Assembly (NCBI RefSeq): GCF_027945075.1
Contig: NZ_CP116034.1
Location: 2,852,001-2,916,000 of the forward strand
Length of the DNA: 64,000 nucleotides
Source of the DNA: Chryseobacterium sp. CY350
GTDB lineage: Bacteria > Bacteroidota > Bacteroidia > Flavobacteriales > Weeksellaceae
Direction: 5' to 3'
Position 1 is the stretch's first letter. Every line of letters starts with the position of its first letter. A program made the translations under genes and the position numbers. Shown piece by piece: positions 36,079-45,042 of the stretch. The notes beneath the pieces were generated by a model. The model was not told the origin of the DNA. It saw only the letters and a program-made list of their open reading frames with translations, and made no database searches.

Positions 36079-37323
36079 TTAAAGGAAAAAATGTGAAATC
36101 GTATAAATAATCAATCCCACCAATCCGCCAACCAAAGTTCCGTTCACGCGAATGAATTGTAAGTCTTTACCAACCTCTAATTCAAGCTTTTCGCTCAATT
36201 CTTTACCTTGCCAGTTTCCGACTGTTGAACTGATGAGACTTCCTGCTTGATGGGTATTTTTCAAAATATATTTATAAGCTGTAACTCTTACCCAATTGTC
36301 GATTTTATTTTGAAGTTTTTCGTCGGTTTTTAAGTTTTCAGAAAACTCATTCAGATTTTTGATAATGTATTTTTTAAGTGAAGATTCGTTCTCCTGAAGT
36401 TCTTCGCCAAGCGTTTTTTTAATGGAAAGCCAGATGTCGTTGGAATATTCTTCTAACTTATCGTTTTTCAGAAAGTCATTTTTTATAGTTTTAAATTCAT
36501 CATTCCACTTCGGATCTTCTTTTAAATAATTAGAAAAGTCATAAATCTTTTTTGTAATTAAAGATCTGATTTCATGGTTGGTATCTTCCTCAACTTCACG
36601 GAAGAAATCTGAAAGTCCGCTTGCGATTTTCTCTGCAATTTTGTTATCAACAAAAGACGGAATAAAAGAATAGCTTCCTTTTTTCACTCTTTCCTGAATC
36701 ATGCTGTCATTTTCGATGAGATATTCTTTGATCTGTTTTGAAAGATTGGTGACAATTTTCTGATGGTCATTTTTATCTAAAAGGTAAATAATTCCGTTAC
36801 CCAGAATTTGGTTAAGTTTAATATTATCAGTCATTTCGGAAACCTTTTTACTGATAAAAGTGCTTACTTCAGAATCGTCGAGTTTATTAAGAATGTCCAG
36901 AATAATATCTGAGAGATTTTTAATTAAAACTTCCTGATTTCTTTCTTTCGAAAGCCATTCTCCGACAAAATTTGAGATCTTAATTTTCTGAATATAGGGA
37001 CGAATGGTTTCAGGTGAAAGGAAATTTGAGACTACAAAACTTCCAAGATTATCTCCCAATTTTTGTTTGCTGTTTTCAATCAAGTTGGTGTGCGGAATAG
37101 GAAGCCCAAGTGGATGACGGAACAGTGCAGTTACGGCAAACCAATCTGCTAAAGCACCTACCATCGCGGCTTCAGAAAAAGCGCGAACGTAGCCAATCCA
37201 ATGTGATTCGTGTGTTTTCTGAAGAATAGTTGTCACGACAAAAATGACTGCCATCAAAACAAAAAGTCCTGTAGCAAATCCTTTATATTTATTGAGCTGT
37301 TTCCTTTTAAGTTCATCATTCAT
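36079..37323 (-). CDS. DUF445-family membrane protein
   Basis: 414 residues from ATG 37323; ATG 37350 adds nine residues and is possible. A first membrane segment near residues 20-40 precedes the family hallmark AAMVGALADWFAVTALFRHPLGLPIPHTNLI, then a long helical soluble region, and a second membrane segment at the C-terminus (GGLVGLIIYTISHFF). Function is unknown across bacteria. It converges on pyrD and diverges from msrB. Confidence 0.88.
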   Translation of the reverse strand: MNDELKRKQLNKYKGFATGLFVLMAVIFVVTTILQKTHESHWIGYVRAFSEAAMVGALADWFAVTALFRHPLGLPIPHTNLIENSKQKLGDNLGSFVVSNFLSPETIRPYIQKIKISNFVGEWLSKERNQEVLIKNLSDIILDILNKLDDSEVSTFISKKVSEMTDNIKLNQILGNGIIYLLDKNDHQKIVTNLSKQIKEYLIENDSMIQERVKKGSYSFIPSFVDNKIAEKIASGLSDFFREVEEDTNHEIRSLITKKIYDFSNYLKEDPKWNDEFKTIKNDFLKNDKLEEYSNDIWLSIKKTLGEELQENESSLKKYIIKNLNEFSENLKTDEKLQNKIDNWVRVTAYKYILKNTHQAGSLISSTVGNWQGKELSEKLELEVGKDLQFIRVNGTLVGGLVGLIIYTISHFFL

Positions 37324-37423
37324 ACTCTCAAATTTAGTAAATTTGGTCATCAAACCGAAACAAAGTTGTATTGAAATAGAATTCGGATTAAAATTTGCAT
37401 CTCTGTTCTAAAATCAATCAATT

Positions 37424-37951
37424 ATGAAATTTTTGGTTTCACTATTTTTATTAACCTTTCTGCAAATGTGTTCGCAGACTCAAAAACCCGTAAAATCAAC
37501 TTCTATGGAAAATACAGAAGCAAAAAACAATCCATATTACTCAAGAACCGACCGTACGAAACTTCATGTGACGAATGCTGAATGGAAAAAAATTCTTCCT
37601 CCGGACTTATATGCAATCGCGAGAGAAGCAAATACTGAAAGACCTTTTACAGGAAAGTATAACGAATTTGATGAGCTGGGAGAATATTACTGCGCTGTTT
37701 GCGGCAATCATTTATTCAGATCAGATTCTAAATTTTCATCAACTTGTGGATGGCCGAGTTTTTTCGAAGCCGATAAAGAAGGTACTGCCTACAACAGAGA
37801 TTCTTCACATGGTATGGAAAGAATAGAGGTTGTCTGCAAACGTTGTGACTCACATTTAGGGCATGTTTTTAATGATGGTCCGCCGCCGACAGGAACTCGT
37901 TATTGCATGAATTCTGTAAGTTTAGAGTTTGTACCAGATTCAAAGAAATAA
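37424..37951 (+). CDS. msrB: Peptide-methionine (R)-S-oxide reductase, lipoprotein form
   Basis: 175 residues. A lipoprotein signal ends LQMC. The MsrB domain has two zinc CxxC pairs (YYCAVCGN and VVCKRCDSH), the STCGWPSF segment, and catalytic Cys161 in RYCMNSVSLEF. It reduces methionine-R-sulfoxide in proteins, here on the periplasmic face of an envelope membrane. A terminator follows and separates it from the L,D-transpeptidase gene. Confidence 0.95.
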   Translation: MKFLVSLFLLTFLQMCSQTQKPVKSTSMENTEAKNNPYYSRTDRTKLHVTNAEWKKILPPDLYAIAREANTERPFTGKYNEFDELGEYYCAVCGNHLFRSDSKFSSTCGWPSFFEADKEGTAYNRDSSHGMERIEVVCKRCDSHLGHVFNDGPPPTGTRYCMNSVSLEFVPDSKK

Positions 37952-37995
37952 AGCTTACTATCAGATAATCATTAAGTTAAACTTTCATAAATAGC

Positions 37996-38038
37996 GTTAA
38001 ACTTTCCGTGATTTTACGGAGAGTTTAACTTGTTTTTT
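37996..38038 (+). terminator. Terminator after msrB
   Basis: A 14-bp stem with one G-U pair (37996-38009, 38016-38029), 6-base loop, then TTG and six T. An exact 11-base copy of the left arm start, GTTAAACTTTC, also lies at 37976-37986. Confidence 0.8.
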
Positions 38039-38039
38039 A

Positions 38040-38047
38040 TAAGTTTG
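38040..38047 (+). promoter_or_regulatory. -7 element of the L,D-transpeptidase gene
   Basis: TAAGTTTG directly after the msrB terminator, 31 bases before ATG 38079. Confidence 0.45.
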
Positions 38048-38078
38048 TACCCGCAAATTTAATTTAACATAATATTTA

Positions 38079-38834
38079 ATGAAAGGATTTTATAGCTTAT
38101 TAGGCATTGTGTACATGGTTTCAACTTCTTTTTATCTTTCTCCGAAAAAGAATGAGAATAAAGGAAACATCAGTACCAGTAAAATAGAAACTATAGTTGA
38201 AAACAAATCTGTAAATACTAAAAACACTGTGAGTTCTTCTGAGGAACTTTACCAATCGATTTCATTCGAAAATACAAATAAACTGCAGTTTGATGTTTTT
38301 GCAAAAGCTTTATTAGGATTTGAAAATCTTAAAAAGGCAGGAAAGTTGGATCAAGAAGCACACTTATTGACGATCTGTGATTTCTCATTATCATCCAATA
38401 CAAAAAGACTTTGGGTCATTGATACACAGGAAAAAAAGGTGCTTTTCAACTCACTTGTTGCTCACGGAAAAAATACTGGTGAAGAATTTGCCACTGATTT
38501 TTCTAATACTGAAAGTTCACTTCAAAGCAGTATGGGATTTTATATTACAGAATCAACGTATAATGGTGATAACGGGTATTCTTTGAAACTTTTGGGAATG
38601 GACAAAGGTTTTAATGACGCTGCATATAAAAGAGCAGTTGTGATGCACGGTGCCGATTACGTAAGCGAAGAATTTGCTGCAGCTCACAAAAGAATTGGAA
38701 GAAGTTGGGGTTGCCCTGCAATTCCGCGATCTTTGACGGAGCCTATCATCAATACAATCAAAGGTAAAAACTGTCTATTCATTTATTATCCGGATCAGAA
38801 TTATCTTTCTTCTTCGGAATGGCTAAAAGTATAA
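38079..38834 (+). CDS. Murein L,D-transpeptidase catalytic-domain protein, exported
   Basis: 251 residues with an N-terminal hydrophobic segment. The YkuD-like active site is AVVMHGADYV (His) and GRSWGCPAIP with Cys212. Proteins of this family in Bacteroidota are annotated as L,D-transpeptidase-like; they would form 3-3 cross-links or attach proteins to peptidoglycan, which is inference here. A cupin gene follows after 19 bases. Confidence 0.9.
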   Translation: MKGFYSLLGIVYMVSTSFYLSPKKNENKGNISTSKIETIVENKSVNTKNTVSSSEELYQSISFENTNKLQFDVFAKALLGFENLKKAGKLDQEAHLLTICDFSLSSNTKRLWVIDTQEKKVLFNSLVAHGKNTGEEFATDFSNTESSLQSSMGFYITESTYNGDNGYSLKLLGMDKGFNDAAYKRAVVMHGADYVSEEFAAAHKRIGRSWGCPAIPRSLTEPIINTIKGKNCLFIYYPDQNYLSSSEWLKV

Positions 38835-38853
38835 TTAAGATTTAAAAAATTCA

Positions 38854-39234
38854 ATGGAGAACAATTCAGATTTTATTGCGGCTATACGGTTAACAACCAA
38901 TGATGAGGGTAGTTGTATTTTCGAAAAGGGAAAAATACCTACTTTAAGTTCAATAAAAGTTTCTTCATTCTGGATCAGCAAACATACAGAGGATTGGGAG
39001 AAAAATATTCATCCCGCACCAAGAAGACAATACGTGGTCACTCTGAAAGGGAAAATTAGGTTTAAAGTTAGCGACGGCTCTACCTTTTTGATCGAGCCGG
39101 GAGTTATCCTTCTGGCAGAAGATACTGAAGGAGTAGGACACAGCTGGGAAATGGAAGATGAAGTAGCATGGGAAAGACTATATATTCCAATGAACGATAC
39201 CTCTGAAAATCTGTTTATTCCTGATTCTATTTAG
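38854..39234 (+). CDS. Small cupin-domain protein
   Basis: 126 residues, no signal peptide. The double-stranded beta-helix core is visible: HPAPRRQYVVTLKGKIRFKVSDG (motif 1 region) and FLIEPGVILLAEDTEGVGHSW (motif 2, ending in a His). Metal ligands are only partly kept. Function is unknown. It is 19 bases after the L,D-transpeptidase gene and likely co-transcribed, though no functional link is evident. Confidence 0.82.
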   Translation: MENNSDFIAAIRLTTNDEGSCIFEKGKIPTLSSIKVSSFWISKHTEDWEKNIHPAPRRQYVVTLKGKIRFKVSDGSTFLIEPGVILLAEDTEGVGHSWEMEDEVAWERLYIPMNDTSENLFIPDSI

Positions 39235-39249
39235 AGAAATAAAAAACAT

Positions 39250-39280
39250 AAAAAAGCAGTCATCATTGACTGCTTTTTTT
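39250..39280. terminator. Bidirectional terminator between the cupin gene and fabF
   Basis: Stem GCAGTCA/TGACTGC extended by A6/T6 (39250-39262, 39267-39280), loop TCAT. Confidence 0.92.
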
Positions 39281-39303
39281 ATGCTGATTTGGAAGTCAGA
39301 TGT

Positions 39304-40545
39304 TTATTTAAACTTTTTAAAAACCAAAGTTGCATTATGTCCTCCAAAACCAAAGGCGTTGCTTAATGCATAATTGATCTCTTTTTCCTTAGCTTCATTA
39401 AAAACAATATTAATATCTCTTGGAATTCTCTCATCTATATTGTGCATATTGATCGTCGGTGGAATAATACCTGTCTGAATCGCTTTTATAGAAAGAATTG
39501 CTTCTGCTGCTCCGGCCGCACCCAACAAATGGCCCGTCATCGATTTTGTGGCACTGATGTCAAGATTTGTATTTCCTTTAAAAATTTTGGTAATCGCATT
39601 CAGCTCGATCAAATCTCCCAGTGGAGTAGAGGTTGCGTGAGGATTGATGTAATTGATTTCTTCTGCATTTACACCAGCTTCCTGTATGGCTAGTTGCATC
39701 GCTTTTACAGCTCCGGCTCCGTCAGGATGAGGTGCGGTCATGTGATAAGCGTCTGCTGTCATGGCAGCACCTGATAATTCTGCATAAATTTTTGCGCCGC
39801 GGGCTTTTGCATGTTCGTACTCTTCAAGAACCAATGAGCCTGCGCCTTCACCCATTACAAAACCATCTCTGTCTGCGTCATAAGGTCTGCTAGCTGTAGC
39901 AAAATCATCATTTCTGGTAGACATTGCTTTCATTACAGAAAAGCCTCCTACAGAAGCCGGAGTAATTGCTGCTTCTGAACCTCCGCTGATGATTACTTTA
40001 GCTTTCCCTAAACGAATATAGTTGAAAGCATCCATGATTGCTGTATTTCCTGTAGCGCATGCAGATACTGTTGTGTAGTTGATTCCCTGAAGTCCAAATT
40101 TCATAGAGATCATACCTGATGCCATGTTGGCGATAAATTTTGGCACGAAGAAAGGGTTGAAACGAGGATTGCCTTCACCTTTTGCAAACTCCATTACTTC
40201 ATGCTCGAACGTCCACATTCCGCCTTGCCCGGTTCCCCAGATAACACCCGTATCAAACGGATCCATATTTTCAAAATCTAATCCGGAATCCTGAATAGCT
40301 TCAGCAGATGAATACAGCGCATATTGTGTAAAAAGGTCGCTTCTTTTTATTTCATTATGAGTAAGATGTATTTTGGGATCAAAGTTTTTGACTTCACATG
40401 CAAAATGAACCTTAAACTTCTCTGTGTCAAAATGTTTTATTAAATCTGTTCCGCTTTTTCCGTTGATGCTGTTCTGCCAAAAATCTTCGACATTATTTCC
40501 CAATGGTGTTACGGCACCCATTCCTGTGATGACAACTCTTTTCAT
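39304..40545 (-). CDS. fabF: 3-oxoacyl-[acyl-carrier-protein] synthase II
   Basis: 413 residues with the complete Cys-His-His triad: Cys163 in VSACATGN, His303 in NPHATSTPLGD and His339 in SMTGHLLGAAG. It extends acyl-ACP with malonyl-ACP in fatty-acid synthesis. No acpP gene is adjacent; upstream on the same strand are a thioesterase and a TetR regulator, so this may be an additional FabF under separate control rather than the main copy. That is inference. Confidence 0.95.
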   Translation of the reverse strand: MKRVVITGMGAVTPLGNNVEDFWQNSINGKSGTDLIKHFDTEKFKVHFACEVKNFDPKIHLTHNEIKRSDLFTQYALYSSAEAIQDSGLDFENMDPFDTGVIWGTGQGGMWTFEHEVMEFAKGEGNPRFNPFFVPKFIANMASGMISMKFGLQGINYTTVSACATGNTAIMDAFNYIRLGKAKVIISGGSEAAITPASVGGFSVMKAMSTRNDDFATASRPYDADRDGFVMGEGAGSLVLEEYEHAKARGAKIYAELSGAAMTADAYHMTAPHPDGAGAVKAMQLAIQEAGVNAEEINYINPHATSTPLGDLIELNAITKIFKGNTNLDISATKSMTGHLLGAAGAAEAILSIKAIQTGIIPPTINMHNIDERIPRDINIVFNEAKEKEINYALSNAFGFGGHNATLVFKKFK

Positions 40546-40613
40546 AAGTAGATGTAATTATTAAAGTCGCATACTTTCTAAGATTGTTTCAGAGATCGTA
40601 TGTGTTTTTATGT

Positions 40614-41039
40614 TTAATTGTTGATTTTAAATAAATTAGAAGTGCCTCTTGCGATCAGGCGGGTTTTATCTTCGTTCCAGATTTCGCATTGTGCATTCAC
40701 AAATTGTCGACCGTGTTTGATTACTTTTGTTTCTGCTATAATCTTGTCATCTTCTTTTGCTGTTGAAAAATAATCGATCACATTATTAATCGTTGTGATA
40801 AATGATTTTTCGTTTAATGAAAACATTGTTGCACCGATGATATCATCCATAATTGCTGCAGTAACGCCGCCATGAAGATTACCCATCGGATTCAGCCATT
40901 CTGCTCTTACTTTATATTGAAATACAATTTGTCCCTCTTCGGCAGAGATCACAAATGGGTTAAGCCAGCGCATAAAAGGGGAAGGTGAGTCTGTAAATTC
41001 TCTTCCGATAAATGCTTGTAGTTTTGCAAGTTTGTCCAT
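40614..41039 (-). CDS. PaaI-family hotdog thioesterase
   Basis: 141 residues. The hotdog active-site helix is NPMGNLHGGVTAAIMDDIIGATMF, with Gly-Gly and Asp positioned as in PaaI/YbgC-type acyl-CoA thioesterases. The gene ends 68 bases before fabF and starts 9 bases after tetR, so tetR-thioesterase is one unit, perhaps including fabF. The acyl substrate is unknown. Confidence 0.9.
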   Translation of the reverse strand: MDKLAKLQAFIGREFTDSPSPFMRWLNPFVISAEEGQIVFQYKVRAEWLNPMGNLHGGVTAAIMDDIIGATMFSLNEKSFITTINNVIDYFSTAKEDDKIIAETKVIKHGRQFVNAQCEIWNEDKTRLIARGTSNLFKINN

Positions 41040-41048
41040 AGCAATAGA

Positions 41049-41654
41049 TTATGATGCGTTCTTTTTTATTTCGGTGTCGATAATTTTTAAAACTCTGTCT
41101 AGAGCCAGATTGAGATACTTTTCGTCGTCTGTAGTTTTTGATAGCAGAATGCCGCCTTCTATCAGCATGATAAAAAGTGATGAATATTCCTGAGCGTTAA
41201 TTCCTTTATTAAATTCTCCTTCTTCCTGACCTTTTACAATGATATTGGATACTGATTTTTTCCAGTTTTGGAAAGAAATAGAAACCTGTTTTTTGAGATC
41301 CGGAAAAGTGTCATCAGATTCCGTGGCTGCATTCATAATCGGGCAGCCTCCATTTGCGAAAACAAAATGCCAGTTTTTCCTGTAAAAAGCTACAAATGCA
41401 TAGAGTTTGTCGACCGGCGTGGGAAATTCGTCTCCAAAAGATCTCAGTAGATTATTTCCGAGAAGTCCCGAATTAAATTTATAAACTTCAATTGCAAGCT
41501 CATCCCGGTTTTCAAAGTTTCCGTAAATGCTGCCTTTCGTCAAACCGGTAGCTTCGGAAATATCAGATAATGATGTTCTAGTATAGCCTTTGCTGTTGAA
41601 CAAGGCTGCTGTTTTTTCGATAATAAATTGTTTGGTCTTTTCTGCTTTCGACAT
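41049..41654 (-). CDS. TetR-family transcriptional regulator
   Basis: 201 residues. The N-terminal HTH is typical: AALFNSKGYTRTSLSDISEATGLTKGSIYGNFENRDELAIEV. The C-terminal ligand domain is family-specific. A perfect 10-bp inverted repeat lies just upstream of its -7 element, so it probably represses itself and the thioesterase gene, with fatty-acyl metabolism as the likely signal (inference from fabF and the thioesterase). Confidence 0.94.
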   Translation of the reverse strand: MSKAEKTKQFIIEKTAALFNSKGYTRTSLSDISEATGLTKGSIYGNFENRDELAIEVYKFNSGLLGNNLLRSFGDEFPTPVDKLYAFVAFYRKNWHFVFANGGCPIMNAATESDDTFPDLKKQVSISFQNWKKSVSNIIVKGQEEGEFNKGINAQEYSSLFIMLIEGGILLSKTTDDEKYLNLALDRVLKIIDTEIKKNAS

Positions 41655-41671
41655 TTATTGAAAATGTTTGG

Positions 41672-41679
41672 CAAATATA
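41672..41679 (-). promoter_or_regulatory. -7 element of tetR
   Basis: TATATTTG on the minus strand, 17 bases before the ATG at 41654. Confidence 0.5.
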
Positions 41680-41683
41680 CATA

Positions 41684-41707
41684 AAAATATACCAATCGGT
41701 ATATTTT
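41684..41707. promoter_or_regulatory. TetR operator
   Basis: AAAATATACC-AATC-GGTATATTTT is a perfect 10-bp inverted repeat of the ATACCnnnnGGTAT type bound by many TetR regulators. It begins 4 bases upstream of the tetR -7 element and should block RNA polymerase. Confidence 0.75.
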
Positions 41708-41712
41708 ATTTT

Positions 41713-41746
41713 AAAAAAAGTCTGAGAATAATTTAAACTCAGACTT
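41713..41746 (-). terminator. Terminator after the OsmC gene
   Basis: A 9-bp perfect stem AAGTCTGAG/CTCAGACTT (41718-41726, 41738-41746) with A7 to the left, a U-tract for the minus strand. Confidence 0.85.
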
Positions 41747-41755
41747 CCGTTTTAT

Positions 41756-42172
41756 TTATGCTAAAGTGGCGCTCAGTGTGATCTCAAAATTGAAAGCTGC
41801 ACTTACCGGGCAACCTTCTTCTGCGATTTTTGCATATTTCTGAAAATCTTCTTCTGAAATTCCCGGAACTTTTGCCGTCAAAGTCAATTCAGACTTCGTA
41901 ATTTTTCCGATACTCGGATCTAGAGTAATGACCGATTTTGTAGTCAGTTCTTCAGGAGTAAAACCTGCCTGAGAAAGTTCTGCGCTCAGTTTCATCGTAA
42001 AACAACCTGCGTGAGCTGCTGCTAATAATTCTTCAGGATTTGTTCCTACACCGTCTTCAAATCGGCTGCTGAAAGAATATTGAGTTTGATTAAGCGTTGT
42101 GCTTTGGGTTGTCAAATGACCTTTCCCTTCTTTTACGGTACCGTTCCAAACGGCTGTTGCGTTACGTTTCAT
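41756..42172 (-). CDS. OsmC-family peroxidase
   Basis: 138 residues. The two redox cysteines are in AAAHAGCFTMKLS (about residue 57) and AEEGCPVSAAF (about residue 121), the OsmC pattern for reducing organic hydroperoxides. The start MKRNATAVWNGTVKEG is standard. It ends in its own terminator and lies 114 bases downstream of the TonB receptor gene on the same strand. Confidence 0.94.
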   Translation of the reverse strand: MKRNATAVWNGTVKEGKGHLTTQSTTLNQTQYSFSSRFEDGVGTNPEELLAAAHAGCFTMKLSAELSQAGFTPEELTTKSVITLDPSIGKITKSELTLTAKVPGISEEDFQKYAKIAEEGCPVSAAFNFEITLSATLA

Positions 42173-42286
42173 TTATTAAGATTTAATGTTGTGTTATTTA
42201 TATATAAAAATACAAAAAAGCATGATGACAACAGTATTAAATTGTTGAAATCATACTTAAATTTATTTGAAAATGATCAATGCAAT

Positions 42287-44977
42287 TTAGAAACTCACAT
42301 CAAGACCGACATAGAAATTGGCTTTCATAATCGGTGCATAAACCATTCCGCCATCAAAATAATTTCCGAAAGGGTTTTTGAAATCTACAATCGCATTTTT
42401 CTGATTGTAAGATGTTAAATTTTCACCTCCAAAGTAAGCTCTAATTTTCTGATTAAAATTTCTAGAAACCTGAGCATTTAAAACCGCATATGATTCAGAA
42501 TACGTCGGAATTTGAAATTCAGCAGGATTGCTTGATGTTTTAGGAAGTCTCTGCTTGCCGACAACATTCAAAGTCGTATCAAAACTCCAGAAAGCTCCTT
42601 TCTCAGACTTGTTGGTAGAATAGGCGAGATTCACAAATCCCCTGTGCTTTGCCATAAACGGAACTTCTCTTCTTCCATCCAGATAATCTGCCTGTACATC
42701 ATAATATTTATAGGCTAATCTTATATCAAAGTTTTTGAATGGCGACAAATCCCACTGCGTCTGAAAACTGTTGGCAAAAGATTTCCCTTCTAAATTATAG
42801 AAAGTAAGTTGCTGAGGCGATCTGTCAAGATCTACCAAAACCTGATCCTGGAAGTCTGTTCTGAAAAAATCTGCCATTAAAGTTGATTTTCTTCCAAAAA
42901 GTTTAAATTCCTGTTGAAGGCTTGCTCCGTAATTCCATGCGATTTCGGGTTTTAAACCATAAATATCTCCGCCATTCTGTACAATCTGAATATTTCTGTT
43001 AGAAGCAAAATACTGTTGATTTTCAGCAAAAACCGATGCCGTACGGAAACCTCTCCCTGCTGATAATCTTAAAATTGTTTGTGGAGTAAAGTCATATTTA
43101 AAATTTAATCTCGGTGTAAATTGTGTTCCTGCTAAATTGTGAAAATCGGCTCTGGCACCTGCAACCAAAGTGTATTTCAAACCCGTTAAAGTATATTCGG
43201 CAAAAATTCCGGGAACAATTTCGTTTCTCTTAAAGTTATCCAATAAATAGTCTTCATTGTATGAGTCATACATAAAGCTCGCTCCGGCTTTGTATTTATT
43301 GTTTGTATTTCCGATGATGCTTTCAAAAATTAAATTTGAATAATAGGTGTGTTGTTTTCCGGAATAATTTCTCAATCCAAAAAAACTGTCTTGCTGATGA
43401 TAAACAAATTGGTTCATCCAGCCTAAACTCTGGTATGGTTTTCCTTTAAAAACATATCCCGTTTTGTTCCAAATCTGAAATCTGGAAATGTCTATTCCCA
43501 CACCATAAGCAGTTTGATCTTTTTGAGCCAGCTGTTTGTTGAAAGCAGTCTGTCCTGCAGTTCTTTCATCTTTCACGAAATTAATCCCAAAGTGCGAGCC
43601 AAAACCTGAGTGTCCCAAATCGTTGAAATTCAACAAATAAGCTGCGTTAATTTGATTTCCTTTTGGTCTGTCGAGAAAACCATCGTCATTCATATCGGTA
43701 TTTCCAAAAGTACCGTTTCCGTGGAGTAAGAATGTTTGCGTCCAGTGTTCATCGATCGGTTCTACATGAGTGATATTCACTTCAGCCCTTCCGTTAAAAT
43801 CTGAAAATAAATTTAAAGAAGTCTCAGATTTTTCAGAATGTTTGATCAGTTCTGTATTAATTTGCCCTGTGATACTTTCATAGCCGTTGGTAACCGTACT
43901 TCCGCCTTTAGTCAGCTGAATGCTTTCAATCCATCTTCCGGGAATGAGATTTAAACCATACGCAGACGCAATTCCTCTGATTTCCGGTAAAAGTTCTTTC
44001 GTTAAACTGGTGTATTTTTGGTCTAGACCTAACATTTTTAGTTGCTTTGTTCCCGTAACCGCATTGTTGAATGAAACATCGACTGTTGCATTGGTTTCAA
44101 AGCTTTCAGATAAATTGCAGCAAGCGGCTTTCAGCAGCTCTTTTGAATCTATATTAAAAACCAAACCCGCATCTTTTTTACTGATCGAAGTGGCAGCTTT
44201 TGAAACAGATACTTTTACTTCTTCTATGGTTTTTTCCTTTCTACTATCAGATTTTTCTTCACCGGAATGATGGTTCTTTTCTGTTTCCTGATGTGCTGGG
44301 TTTTCATCTGTATGAACTTTAGGATTGGGCGCGCCAATCGGAGTTTCACGATCGTAAAGGCAGCATCCGGGAAGATTTTTATAGACGTCGTCAGAAGTTT
44401 TATACCTCTCGTTGTCATGCCCAACATCGGCAATTTTTTTCAGAATTTTATCTGCTGAGGTTTTAGAAGAATCAAAATCCAGGGTTACGGTTTGTTTTTC
44501 AGCACTCCATTCTGCAGATTTTGCGCCGGCAGACTTTGCAGCTTTTTCAATTCGAGCCTTACAAGACTCGCAATTTCCTTTTACAAAAAACTCGTTTTCA
44601 GCTTTTTCATGATTATGCTTTTCCGTTGCTAAGCTTGTTTGTATGGTGTCTCTCTGGTAATGGCAACAGCTCGGAAGTTTTTCATAAGTTTCGTCAGAAC
44701 TCTTAAATTTTTCGTTGTCGTGACCTGCATCTGCAACTTTCTTCAGAATATCTTCCGTAGAAATATTTTCTGTAGTTTCTAATGTGAGTGTTTGATTGTC
44801 AATAGAATATCTGGCTGCGGAAGCGCCTGCTTTCAAAGCTGTGCTTTCTATTCTTTCCTTGCACATTTCGCAGTTTCCCTTAACTTGAAACTGGTTTTTG
44901 TTTATTGTTTGAGCAAATAGTAATTGTGTAAATAACAGGAAAAGGCCAAGAGCAATCTTGGTAATGTATAATTTCAT
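42287..44977 (-). CDS. TonB-dependent receptor with two N-terminal HMA-like metal-binding modules
   Basis: 896 residues with signal peptide (1-22). Two tandem ~100-residue modules follow: VKGNCEMCKERIE with CxxC at 36-39 and a CC pair at 104-105, then VKGNCESCKARIE with CxxC at 136-139 and CC at 205-206. Each module looks like a heavy-metal-associated domain. A His/Glu-rich linker (222-242) leads to the plug (GLVFNIDSKELLKAACCNL, with a third CC at 286-287) and a beta-barrel ending in VGLDVSF. The usual carboxypeptidase-like N-terminal domain is absent. Copper or a similar soft metal is the likely cargo (inference). Upstream, in the same direction, are the Cys-rich protein and the motif lipoprotein. 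Confidence 0.92.
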   Translation of the reverse strand: MKLYITKIALGLFLLFTQLLFAQTINKNQFQVKGNCEMCKERIESTALKAGASAARYSIDNQTLTLETTENISTEDILKKVADAGHDNEKFKSSDETYEKLPSCCHYQRDTIQTSLATEKHNHEKAENEFFVKGNCESCKARIEKAAKSAGAKSAEWSAEKQTVTLDFDSSKTSADKILKKIADVGHDNERYKTSDDVYKNLPGCCLYDRETPIGAPNPKVHTDENPAHQETEKNHHSGEEKSDSRKEKTIEEVKVSVSKAATSISKKDAGLVFNIDSKELLKAACCNLSESFETNATVDVSFNNAVTGTKQLKMLGLDQKYTSLTKELLPEIRGIASAYGLNLIPGRWIESIQLTKGGSTVTNGYESITGQINTELIKHSEKSETSLNLFSDFNGRAEVNITHVEPIDEHWTQTFLLHGNGTFGNTDMNDDGFLDRPKGNQINAAYLLNFNDLGHSGFGSHFGINFVKDERTAGQTAFNKQLAQKDQTAYGVGIDISRFQIWNKTGYVFKGKPYQSLGWMNQFVYHQQDSFFGLRNYSGKQHTYYSNLIFESIIGNTNNKYKAGASFMYDSYNEDYLLDNFKRNEIVPGIFAEYTLTGLKYTLVAGARADFHNLAGTQFTPRLNFKYDFTPQTILRLSAGRGFRTASVFAENQQYFASNRNIQIVQNGGDIYGLKPEIAWNYGASLQQEFKLFGRKSTLMADFFRTDFQDQVLVDLDRSPQQLTFYNLEGKSFANSFQTQWDLSPFKNFDIRLAYKYYDVQADYLDGRREVPFMAKHRGFVNLAYSTNKSEKGAFWSFDTTLNVVGKQRLPKTSSNPAEFQIPTYSESYAVLNAQVSRNFNQKIRAYFGGENLTSYNQKNAIVDFKNPFGNYFDGGMVYAPIMKANFYVGLDVSF

Positions 44978-45042
44978 TTGTTTAAATTTTGATTAATTAA
45001 AAAACGATTCATTAAATTTTTAATGAATAATCAGATTTTGAA

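Noticed and set aside
37996..38029. Possible riboswitch or thermosensor before the L,D-transpeptidase gene
   Set aside because: The stem is followed by a T-run and precedes the next -7 element, so a terminator for msrB explains it better.
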